Assembly (NCBI GenBank): GCA_001898625.1
Contig: MKUP01000033.1
Span: 211,764 to 275,763, forward strand
DNA: 64,000 nucleotides
Direction of reading: 5' to 3'
DNA from: Burkholderiales bacterium 67-32
GTDB taxonomy: Bacteria; Pseudomonadota; Gammaproteobacteria; Burkholderiales; Burkholderiaceae_B
The notes under the pieces were generated by a model. The model ran no database searches and was not told the DNA's origin. It worked only from the letters and a program-made list of their open reading frames with translations. The translations under genes and the position numbers were made by a program. Positions 1-6,955 of this stretch are shown here, in pieces. Each line of letters begins with the position of its first letter. Positions within the stretch are counted from its first letter, which is position 1.

Positions 1-1
1 G

Positions 2-355
2 GACGTGATCCTGGACCGCATGCTGGGACGCTACTCGGACGGGCTGGGCAAGACCTGGGACGACCCCGACGCCATGAAGTTCTTCAACGACGGCGCCGCC
101 AACTTCCCCTACCTGTCGGACGGCATGTGGTTCCTGACCCAGCACAAGCGCTGGGGCCTGCTCAAGAGCCATCCCGACTATCTCGCGACGGCGCGGCAGG
201 TCAATCGCATCGACGTCTACAAGCAGGCGGCGAGCGCGGCCGGCGTCTCGCTGCCCAAGTCCGAGATGCGTTCGTCCAAGCTGGTCGACGGAGTCGTCTG
301 GGACGGGAAGAACCCCGCCGCCTATGCCGACGGCTTCAAGATCAACGCGGTCTGA
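2..355 (+). CDS. nrtA: Nitrate ABC transporter substrate-binding protein, C-terminal part (5' cut by window edge)
   Basis: The open frame runs in from the left edge, so only the last ~117 codons are seen. The protein would bind nitrate/nitrite in the periplasm and deliver it to the permease and ATPase encoded next. The visible part carries the NFPYLSDGMW segment and the RSS(K/R)L-DG-WDG tail, both shared closely with the NasS-like protein at 2720-3877, which marks the two as NrtA-family paralogues. A GTG at 5 is an internal codon, not a start. The permease begins 22 bp downstream. Assignment to nitrate rests on family similarity and on the adjacent nas/nir genes. Confidence 0.82.
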   Translation, partial: DVILDRMLGRYSDGLGKTWDDPDAMKFFNDGAANFPYLSDGMWFLTQHKRWGLLKSHPDYLATARQVNRIDVYKQAASAAGVSLPKSEMRSSKLVDGVVWDGKNPAAYADGFKINAV

Positions 356-377
356 CCGCCGCCCCAGGAGCCCCGCC

Positions 378-1298
378 ATGACCGCCACGGCCCGTACCCT
401 TCCCTCCGGCCCCGCCGCCGCCCCGCCCGTCGCCGAGGTCATCGACCTGCATGTGGCAGCGCCTTCGCCACCGGCCGCCGCGGCACCAACCCGCGCGCCC
501 CTGCTCGCCCGCGTCGACTGGCGCGGCGTCTGGGAAGCCCTGGTCAAGACGGTAGCCGGCCCCTGCCTGGGCTTCGCCCTGCTGATCCTGGTCTGGCAAC
601 TGGTGTCCAACGCCATCCCCGAGATTCCCACCCCCGCCGTGACGGGCAAGGCGGCGCTGGCGCTGTTCTCCGACCCTTTCTACGACAACGGCCCGAACGA
701 CCAGGGCATAGGCTGGAACCTGCTGTCGTCGCTGCGGCGCGTGGCCATCGGTTTCGGCCTGGCGGCGCTGGTGGGCATTCCGGCCGGCTTCATCATCGGC
801 CGCTTCGCCGCGGTCAGCGCGGTGGTCTCGCCCCTGATCAGCCTGTTGCGCCCGGTCTCGCCGCTGGCGTGGCTGCCGCTGGGCCTGCTGCTGTTCAAGG
901 CGGCCAACCTGGCCGCCATCTGGGCCATCTTCATCTGCTCCATCTGGCCGATGATCATCAACACCGCCGTCGGCGTGACGCGCGTGCCGCAGGACTACAT
1001 GAACGTGGCGCGGGTGCTGAAACTGTCCGAATGGAAGGTGATGACGCGTGTGCTGCTCCCCGCCGTGCTGCCCTACATGCTGACGGGCGTGCGGCTGTCC
1101 ATCAGCACCGCGTGGCTGGTGATCGTCGCGGCGGAAATGCTGACCGGCGGCGTGGGCATCGGCTTCTGGCTGTGGGACGAATGGAACAACCTCAAGGTCG
1201 AGCACATCGTCATCGCCATCTTCGTGATCGGCATCGTCGGCCTGGTGCTGGAGGCCGTGCTGACCCAACTGGTCAAGCGCTTCACCTACGCCGACTGA
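378..1298 (+). CDS. nrtB: Nitrate ABC transporter permease
   Basis: Inner-membrane permease of the NitT/TauT (BPD_transp_1) family, 306 aa. A proline/alanine-rich cytoplasmic N-terminus (about residues 1-65) precedes roughly six membrane segments. The cytoplasmic EAA-type coupling loop lies near residues 215-235 ([20 protein letters not shown]). The ATG at 378 was chosen because a CAGGAG Shine-Dalgarno lies 8 bp upstream and the longer frame back to 324 would overlap nrtA. It sits between the binding protein and the ATPase, a standard three-gene importer layout. The long non-conserved N-terminal extension is typical of NrtB/SsuC-like permeases of this group. Confidence 0.85.
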   Translation: MTATARTLPSGPAAAPPVAEVIDLHVAAPSPPAAAAPTRAPLLARVDWRGVWEALVKTVAGPCLGFALLILVWQLVSNAIPEIPTPAVTGKAALALFSDPFYDNGPNDQGIGWNLLSSLRRVAIGFGLAALVGIPAGFIIGRFAAVSAVVSPLISLLRPVSPLAWLPLGLLLFKAANLAAIWAIFICSIWPMIINTAVGVTRVPQDYMNVARVLKLSEWKVMTRVLLPAVLPYMLTGVRLSISTAWLVIVAAEMLTGGVGIGFWLWDEWNNLKVEHIVIAIFVIGIVGLVLEAVLTQLVKRFTYAD

Positions 1299-1315
1299 CA
1301 TCCCAAGGAATCGCC

Positions 1316-2116
1316 ATGGACAAGTTCCTCAGCATCGAAAACGTGGGCCAGGTCTTCAAGACGCGCAAGGGCAGCTTCGTGGCCCTGCGCGACATCGACC
1401 TGACCGTCGCCAAGGGCGAATTCATTTCCCTGATCGGCCATTCGGGCTGCGGCAAGTCGACGCTGCTCAATCTCGTGGCGGGCCTGACGCGGCCGACTTC
1501 CGGCGCGCTGATCTGCGCGGGTCGGGAGATCGACGGCCCGGGCCCCGAGCGCGCGGTGGTGTTCCAGAACCACTCGCTCCTGCCCTGGCTGAGCTGCTAC
1601 AAGAACATCCACCTGGGCGTGGAGCGGGTGTTCGGCGCCACCGAAAGCAAGGCCCGGCTGCGCGAGCGCACGCTGGCCGCGTTGCAACTGGTCGGCCTGG
1701 CCCACGCCGAACACAAGCTGCCGCACGAGATCTCGGGCGGCATGAAACAGCGCGTGGGCATCGCCCGCGCGCTGGCGATCGAGCCCGACGTGCTGCTGAT
1801 GGACGAGCCCTTCGGCGCGCTGGACGCGCTGACCCGCGCGCACCTGCAGGACGAACTGCTGGAGATCGTGGCCAAGACGGGCAGCACGGTGATCATGGTC
1901 ACCCATGACGTGGACGAAGCGGTGCTGCTGTCGGACCGCATCGTGATGCTGACGAACGGCCCGGCCGCCACCGTGGGCGAAATCCTGGACGTGCGCCTGC
2001 CCCGGCCGCGCCGCCGGGTCGAGCTGGCCGACGACGAGCACTACCATGCCTGCCGCACGGCCGTCATCGACTTCCTGTATCGCAAGCAGAGCCATCCCGC
2101 GCGCGAGGCGGCCTGA
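1316..2116 (+). CDS. nrtD: Nitrate ABC transporter ATP-binding protein
   Basis: ATPase energising the nitrate importer, 266 aa. It has Walker [10 protein letters not shown] (about residues 42-50), Q-loop, ABC signature SGGMKQR, Walker [13 protein letters not shown] and the switch His in VTHDVDEA. It is a free-standing ATPase without the extra binding-protein domain of cyanobacterial NrtC, so NrtD/NasD-like is the better comparison. The ATG at 1316 follows AAGGAA; the longer upstream frame would overlap nrtB. It lies 17 bp after nrtB and 10 bp before nasT, consistent with one transcript. Confidence 0.82.
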   Translation: MDKFLSIENVGQVFKTRKGSFVALRDIDLTVAKGEFISLIGHSGCGKSTLLNLVAGLTRPTSGALICAGREIDGPGPERAVVFQNHSLLPWLSCYKNIHLGVERVFGATESKARLRERTLAALQLVGLAHAEHKLPHEISGGMKQRVGIARALAIEPDVLLMDEPFGALDALTRAHLQDELLEIVAKTGSTVIMVTHDVDEAVLLSDRIVMLTNGPAATVGEILDVRLPRPRRRVELADDEHYHACRTAVIDFLYRKQSHPAREAA

Positions 2117-2126
2117 CCGTCTTCCC

Positions 2127-2705
2127 ATGCCCCGAGTCCTGCTGGTCAACGACACCGACAAGCCCATCGCCGAACTGCGCGAGGCCTTGCAGCGGGCCGG
2201 CTACGAGATCCTGGCCGACGTCGCGCACGCGCGCGCACTGCTGCACGCGGTCGAGACCCAGCGGCCGGACGTGATCCTGATCGATACCGAATCGCCCACT
2301 CGCGACACGCTGGAACAACTGGCGGTCATGAACGCCGCGGCGCCACGGCCGGTGGTCATGTTCTCGGACACCGCCGATCAGTCCGTGATCCGGGCCGCGG
2401 TGCGCGCCGGGGTCACGACCTACGTGGTCGACGGGATGGCGCCCGCCAAGCTGGCGCCCATCCTGGAAGTGGCCTGTGCCCGCTTCGACGAGGAAGACAA
2501 GCTGCGGCGGCGCCTGGCCGAAGTCGAGCAGCAACTGGCCGACCGCAAGGACATCGACCGCGCCAAGGGATGGCTGATGGACCGGCACGGGCTGAGCGAG
2601 ACCGAGGCGTTCGAACTGCTGCGCGGCCAGGCCATGAAACAAGGCGTCAGGCTGGGCGACGTCGCGCGGCAACTGCTGCCGCCGCCGGGCCAGCCAGGCC
2701 CATGA
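2127..2705 (+). CDS. nasT: ANTAR-domain antitermination response regulator NasT
   Basis: A 192-aa RNA-binding antiterminator. A receiver-like domain (about 1-120, with Asp53 in ILIDTESP at the phosphoacceptor position) is followed by a coiled-coil linker and a C-terminal ANTAR domain (about 130-185, with the family pattern AKGWLM...GLSETEAFELLR). In the studied systems (Azotobacter, Paracoccus) NasT binds the leader of nitrate-assimilation transcripts and prevents termination, and is held inactive by NasS without nitrate. The likely target here is the leader at 4064-4166. Its stop overlaps an in-frame ATG of the next gene (ATGA at 2702-2705), indicating translational coupling. Confidence 0.85.
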   Translation: MPRVLLVNDTDKPIAELREALQRAGYEILADVAHARALLHAVETQRPDVILIDTESPTRDTLEQLAVMNAAAPRPVVMFSDTADQSVIRAAVRAGVTTYVVDGMAPAKLAPILEVACARFDEEDKLRRRLAEVEQQLADRKDIDRAKGWLMDRHGLSETEAFELLRGQAMKQGVRLGDVARQLLPPPGQPGP

Positions 2706-2719
2706 ACGGAGCTACCACG

Positions 2720-3877
2720 ATGTCCTCTCCCCCAACGCCGCAGGCGGGCCGCGTGATCGCGGGGTCCGACGCGCCCGAGAAGCCCCAGTTGCGCGTGGGC
2801 TTCATCGCGCTGACCGATTGCGCGCCGCTGGTCATCGCCGTGGCGCGGGGCTACGACCGCAAGTACGGGCTGGAACTCGTCCTGCAACGGCAGCCTTCGT
2901 GGGCGGCGGTGCGCGACAGGCTGCTGTCGGGCGACCTGGATGCCTCGCACGCGCTGTACGGACTGGGATACGGCATCCAACTGGGGCTGGGCGGCCCGCA
3001 GCGGGACATGGCGATGCTGATGTCGCTGAACCAGGGCGGGCAGGCCATCACGCTGTCGCGCGCGCTGGCCTCCCAGGCGCGCGGCGGCGCGGCGCTGGCC
3101 CGCTTCATCCACGGGTCCTCCGACCGCCTGACCTTCGCCCATACGTTTCCGACCGGCTCCCACGCCATGCTGCTGTACTACTGGCTGGCCGCGCACGGCA
3201 TCCATCCGCTGCATGACGTGCGCAGCGCCGTCATCCCGCCGCCCCAGATGGCCGAGGCGCTGCGGCGCGGGGACGTGGACGGCTACTGCGTGGGCGAGCC
3301 GTGGAATGCGCTGGCGCAGAGCGAGGGCAAGGGCACCACCGTCGCGCTGACTTCGGAGGTGTGGCCCAACCATCCCGAGAAGGTATTGGCCTGCACCCGC
3401 GACTTCGCCGACCGCCATCCGAACACGGCTCGGGCCTTGATCATGACGCTGCTCGAAGCGTGCCGCTACCTGGACGTGCCCGCGCACCGGGAGGAAGCGG
3501 CCTCGTGGCTGGCGCTGCCCGATTTCGTCGATGCGCCGCGCGACGTGATCGCCTCGCGCCTGCTGCCGGAGAAGGCGGCGGACGGCAGCGCGCCCGGCAT
3601 ACGCTTCTTCGCCGACGGCGAGGCGAATTTTCCGTATCTGTCGGACGGCATGTGGATGGTCACCCAGTACCGGCGGTGGGGCATGCTGCGCGAGGATCCG
3701 GACTACCTGCGCGTCGCGCAGTCCATCAATCGCCTGGACCTGTATCGCGAAGCGGCCGCGCAACTGGGCGTGGCGGTACCCGTCTCCACCATGCGTTCGA
3801 GCCGGCTCATCGACGGCCGGATCTGGGACGGCGGCCAGGCCGCGGGCTACGCGCGCGGTTTCGATATCCGGGCCTGA
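2720..3877 (+). CDS. nasS: Nitrate/nitrite sensor NasS (NrtA-like, no signal peptide)
   Basis: A cytoplasmic NrtA-family protein of 385 aa with no signal peptide, which separates the sensor NasS from the periplasmic binding protein. In known systems NasS sequesters NasT until nitrate or nitrite binds. The C-terminus repeats the NFPYLSDGMW and MRSSRL-DG motifs of the nrtA fragment at the left edge, pointing to an old duplication. The start at 2720 has GGAG 8 bp upstream; an alternative ATG at 2702 overlaps the nasT stop and would add six residues. The order nasT-nasS is inverted relative to the usual nasS-nasT. A strong hairpin follows at 3904-3940. Confidence 0.8.
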   Translation: MSSPPTPQAGRVIAGSDAPEKPQLRVGFIALTDCAPLVIAVARGYDRKYGLELVLQRQPSWAAVRDRLLSGDLDASHALYGLGYGIQLGLGGPQRDMAMLMSLNQGGQAITLSRALASQARGGAALARFIHGSSDRLTFAHTFPTGSHAMLLYYWLAAHGIHPLHDVRSAVIPPPQMAEALRRGDVDGYCVGEPWNALAQSEGKGTTVALTSEVWPNHPEKVLACTRDFADRHPNTARALIMTLLEACRYLDVPAHREEAASWLALPDFVDAPRDVIASRLLPEKAADGSAPGIRFFADGEANFPYLSDGMWMVTQYRRWGMLREDPDYLRVAQSINRLDLYREAAAQLGVAVPVSTMRSSRLIDGRIWDGGQAAGYARGFDIRA

Positions 3878-3903
3878 CGCCGCTGCGCCCGCGCGCGCGG
3901 ATC

Positions 3904-3940
3904 GGGCATGGGCCGCCCCGCCAGGGTGCGGCCCATGCCC
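3904..3940 (+). terminator. Hairpin terminator after nasS
   Basis: A perfect 13-bp inverted repeat (3904-3916 with 3928-3940, arm GGGCATGGGCCGC) with an 11-nt loop lies 26 bp after the nasS stop. No clear T-run follows, so it may be a weak terminator or a 3'-end stabiliser. It sits just before the nirB regulatory region and would insulate it from the importer operon. Confidence 0.6.
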
Positions 3941-3944
3941 CGAA

Positions 3945-3961
3945 TGCACAAGGCCGGTGCA
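3945..3961. promoter_or_regulatory. NtrC-type enhancer palindrome upstream of nirB
   Basis: The 17-bp sequence TGCACAAGGCCGGTGCA has half-sites TGCAC and GTGCA with the spacing of the classical NtrC site (GCAC-N7-GTGC). Its centre is about 110 bp upstream of the start expected from the sigma-54 promoter at 4038-4053, a normal enhancer distance. I see one good copy; a second, weaker match nearby was not convincing. Confidence 0.6.
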
Positions 3962-4037
3962 CCGCGCCAGGCCTACCCCCTCCATCCGTCCTGCATCCAG
4001 CCCGCGCACACGGGGCATCCCTGCTCTTGCGCCGGGC

Positions 4038-4053
4038 CGGCACGCCCCTTGCT
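4038..4053 (+). promoter_or_regulatory. Sigma-54 (-24/-12) promoter of nirBD-nasA-cobA
   Basis: CGGCACGCCCCTTGCT matches the RpoN consensus TGGCAC-N5-TTGC(A/T) except at the first base, with the invariant GG (4039-4040) and GC (4051-4052) exactly ten bases apart. Transcription should start near 4063-4066. Together with the NtrC-like palindrome upstream this implies nitrogen-limitation control of nirB. Confidence 0.68.
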
Positions 4054-4063
4054 TAATACCGGA

Positions 4064-4166
4064 TACGGCCGCTTGCGCGGCCCGAACCCGGACAACGGCG
4101 TCCCCTCGCAGCCCTGCTGCGGCGGGACGCCGTTGTCGCTTCCGGAACAGTCTGACCGAGTCGAAC
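4064..4166 (+). promoter_or_regulatory. nirB leader with attenuator hairpins, probable NasT target
   Basis: The ~100-nt leader holds a small hairpin (GGCCGC 4067-4072 with GCGGCC 4077-4082) and then a very stable one: a 14-bp perfect stem, 4091-4104 with 4124-4137, whose loop contains a nested CGCAG/CTGCG stem. This fits a terminator that NasT would suppress when nitrate is present. Only a short T-poor tail follows. The first hairpin can be drawn with a six-base loop carrying G at position 4, as ANTAR targets do, but it lacks the A at position 1, and I do not see a clean second ANTAR hairpin. Function is inferred from position and from the nasT/nasS genes. Confidence 0.55.
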
Positions 4167-6614
4167 ATGATGAACAGATCGAAACTGGTTGTGGTGGGCA
4201 ACGGCATGGCGGGCATACGCACGCTGGAAGAGCTGCTGGCGCTGGCGCCCGACCGCTACGACATCACGGTCTTCGGCGCCGAGCCGCACCCGAACTACAA
4301 CCGCATCCTGCTGTCGCCGGTCCTGGCCGGCGAACAGGACTTCCAGGACATCGTGCTCAACCCCTTGTCCTGGTACGAGCAGCACGGCATCGCCCTGCGC
4401 ACCGGCACGCCGGTCGCGCGCATCGACAGGCGGCGCCGCGTGGTGGTGGCCGCCGACGACACCGAGACCCCCTATGACCGCCTGCTGCTGGCGACCGGGT
4501 CCACCCCCTTCATCCTGCCGATTCCGGGCAAAAACCTGGACGGGGTCATTACCTATCGCGACATCCAGGACACGCAGAAGATGATCGCGGCGGCCCGCAC
4601 CCAGCGCCGCGCGGTCGTGATCGGCGGTGGCCTGCTGGGCCTGGAAGCGGCCAACGGCCTGAAGCTGCGCGGCATGGACGTAAGCGTGGTGCACCTGGGC
4701 GACTGGCTGCTGGAGCGCCAGCTCGACCGCACGGCGGGCAAGATGCTGGAGGCCTCGCTGGCCGATCGCGGACTGGATTTCCTGCTGGGCCGCTCGACCA
4801 GCGAGATCCTGGGCGACGAGGCCGGCCGCGTGCGCGGCGTGCGCTTCAAGGACGGCTCGAAAATCGACACCGACCTGGTGGTGATGGCCGTGGGCATCCG
4901 GCCCAACACGGCGCTGGCCGAAGCGGCCGGCCTACACTGCCGCAACGGCGTCGTCGTCAACGACGTGCTGCAGACCTTCGACCCGCGCATCTACGCGGTG
5001 GGCGAATGCGTCAATCATCGCGGCACGGCGTATGGCCTGGTGGCGCCGCTGTTCGAGATGGCCAAGGTGGCCGCCAACCACCTGGCCGAGCTGGGCTACG
5101 GTGCGTACAAGGGTTCGGTGCTGTCGACCAAGCTCAAGGTCACGGGCATAGACCTGTTCTCCGCCGGCGACTTCACCGGCGGCTCGGACACCGAGGACAT
5201 CGTGCTGTCCGACCCGGCCGGCGGCGTCTACAAGCGGCTGGTCATCAAGGACGACAAGCTGGTCGGCGCCTGCCTGTACGGCGACACGGTGGACGGCGCG
5301 TGGTACTTCAAGCTCCTGCGGGACGGCCGGGCCATCGGCGAACTGCGCGACCGCCTGATGTTCGGCGAATCGAGCGTGGGCGACGCCGGCGTGCAGGGGC
5401 AGAGCCGCGCGGCCGCCATGCAGGACGCCGACGAGGTGTGCGGCTGCAACGGCGTCTGCAAGGGCACCATCGTGCGCGCCATCCAGGACCAGGGCCTGTT
5501 CACCGTGGACGACGTCAAGAAGCACACCAAGGCCGCCAGTTCCTGCGGCTCGTGCACCGGCCTGGTGGAACAGATCCTGATGAACACGCTGGGCTCCAAC
5601 TTCCAGGAGGCCCCCAAGACCAAGGCTGTGTGCGGCTGTACCGATCACAGCCACGCGGCGCTGCGCCAGGCCATACGCGAGCACCGGCTGCTGAGCCACG
5701 CCCAGGTCCACGACTTCATGGACTGGCGCACGCCCAACGGCTGCAGCACCTGCCGGCCCGCGATCAACTACTACCTGGTCTCGACCTGGCCGCACGAAGC
5801 GGTGGACGACCCGCAAAGCCGCTTCATCAACGAACGCGCGCACGCCAACATCCAGAAGGACGGCACGTTCTCGGTGGTGCCGCAGATGAAGGGCGGCGTG
5901 ACCAACGCCACCGAGCTGCGCCGCATCGCCGACGTGGCGGACAAATACGCCATTCCCATGGTCAAGGTCACGGGCGGACAGCGCATCGACCTGCTGGGCG
6001 TGAAGAAGGAAGACCTGGTGTCCGTCTGGCGCGACCTGGGCATGAACTCCGGCCATGCCTACGGCAAGTCCATCCGCACCGTGAAGACCTGCGTGGGCAT
6101 GGAGTTCTGCCGCTTCGGCACGCAGAACAGCACGCAGATGGGCATCGAACTGGAGACCATGCTGGCCAACATGTGGAGCCCGCACAAGGTCAAGCTGGCG
6201 GTGTCGGGTTGCCCGCGCAACTGCGCCGAGTCCGGCATCAAGGACGTGGGCGTGATCGCGGTCGACAGCGGCTGGGAGATCTATGTGGGCGGCAACGGCG
6301 GCATCAAGACCGAGGTGGCGCAGTTCCTGGCCAAGGTCCGGACGCCGGAAGAGGTCAAGGAATATGCCGGCGCCTTCCTGCAGCTCTACCGGGAAGAGGC
6401 CTGGTACCTGGACCGGACCGTGCACTACATCGAGCGCGTCGGCCTGGACTACGTCAAGCGCCGGGTGGTCGAGGACGCCGACGGCCGCCGCGCGCTGCAC
6501 GAGCGCCTGCTGCATGCCTTGCAGGGTCTGCGCGACCCCTGGGCCGAACGGGTGGACGGCAAGGCCGCCCGCGAATACATCCCGCTGAAACTGGTCTCCG
6601 AGGAAATCGCATGA
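4167..6614 (+). CDS. nirB: Assimilatory nitrite reductase [NAD(P)H] large subunit
   Basis: Reduces nitrite to ammonia in the cytoplasm; 815 aa. In order: FAD-binding site GNGMAG (10-15), NAD(P)-binding GGGLLGLE (~150), two BFD-like [2Fe-2S] modules (Cys near 423-460 and 488-527), then the ferredoxin-like and siroheme/[4Fe-4S] half. Cluster ligands are Cys642 and Cys648 (TCVGMEFC) and Cys682 and Cys686 (SGCPRNC). The ATG at 4167 starts MMNRSKLVVVGNG; longer frames extend into the leader. nirD overlaps its stop by four bases. Expression is expected from the sigma-54 promoter and leader just upstream. Confidence 0.93.
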   Translation: MMNRSKLVVVGNGMAGIRTLEELLALAPDRYDITVFGAEPHPNYNRILLSPVLAGEQDFQDIVLNPLSWYEQHGIALRTGTPVARIDRRRRVVVAADDTETPYDRLLLATGSTPFILPIPGKNLDGVITYRDIQDTQKMIAAARTQRRAVVIGGGLLGLEAANGLKLRGMDVSVVHLGDWLLERQLDRTAGKMLEASLADRGLDFLLGRSTSEILGDEAGRVRGVRFKDGSKIDTDLVVMAVGIRPNTALAEAAGLHCRNGVVVNDVLQTFDPRIYAVGECVNHRGTAYGLVAPLFEMAKVAANHLAELGYGAYKGSVLSTKLKVTGIDLFSAGDFTGGSDTEDIVLSDPAGGVYKRLVIKDDKLVGACLYGDTVDGAWYFKLLRDGRAIGELRDRLMFGESSVGDAGVQGQSRAAAMQDADEVCGCNGVCKGTIVRAIQDQGLFTVDDVKKHTKAASSCGSCTGLVEQILMNTLGSNFQEAPKTKAVCGCTDHSHAALRQAIREHRLLSHAQVHDFMDWRTPNGCSTCRPAINYYLVSTWPHEAVDDPQSRFINERAHANIQKDGTFSVVPQMKGGVTNATELRRIADVADKYAIPMVKVTGGQRIDLLGVKKEDLVSVWRDLGMNSGHAYGKSIRTVKTCVGMEFCRFGTQNSTQMGIELETMLANMWSPHKVKLAVSGCPRNCAESGIKDVGVIAVDSGWEIYVGGNGGIKTEVAQFLAKVRTPEEVKEYAGAFLQLYREEAWYLDRTVHYIERVGLDYVKRRVVEDADGRRALHERLLHALQGLRDPWAERVDGKAAREYIPLKLVSEEIA

Positions 6615-6940
6615 TGAGCGCCAACGCCGCACACCCCTGGATACGCCTGTGCCGGGTGGACGACATCCCGCGCCTGGGCAGCCGCGTCGTCGAACGCGAG
6701 GAAGGCAACCTGGCGGTGTTCCGCACCGCCCAGGACAAGGTCTTCGCGCTGCTGGACCGCTGTCCCCACAAGGCCGGCCCGCTGTCGCAGGGCATCGTGC
6801 ACGGCGAGTCGGTAACCTGCCCGCTGCACGGCTGGCAGCTCGGGCTGGAGGACGGCCGCGCCCAGGCCCCCGACGAAGGATGCGCGCGGCGCTTCCCCGT
6901 GCGCGTGGACGAGGGCGTGGTGTACCTGGGCCTGGATTGA
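6611..6940 (+). CDS. nirD: Nitrite reductase small subunit, Rieske-type
   Basis: Small subunit of the NirBD nitrite reductase, 109 aa. It keeps all four Rieske [2Fe-2S] ligands: Cys51 and His53 (CPHK) and Cys70 and His73 (CPLH). E. coli NirD has lost these residues, so this form can carry a cluster. It starts inside the nirB stop codon (ATGATG at 6611), so it is translationally coupled, and ends 15 bp before nasA. Confidence 0.9.
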   Translation: MMSANAAHPWIRLCRVDDIPRLGSRVVEREEGNLAVFRTAQDKVFALLDRCPHKAGPLSQGIVHGESVTCPLHGWQLGLEDGRAQAPDEGCARRFPVRVDEGVVYLGLD

Positions 6941-6955
6941 GGGCGGGAGGACGTC

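Noticed and set aside
4067-4082. First leader hairpin as a consensus ANTAR target
   Set aside because: A six-base loop can be drawn, but it lacks A at position 1 and no second matching hairpin is seen, so it is described only as part of the leader.
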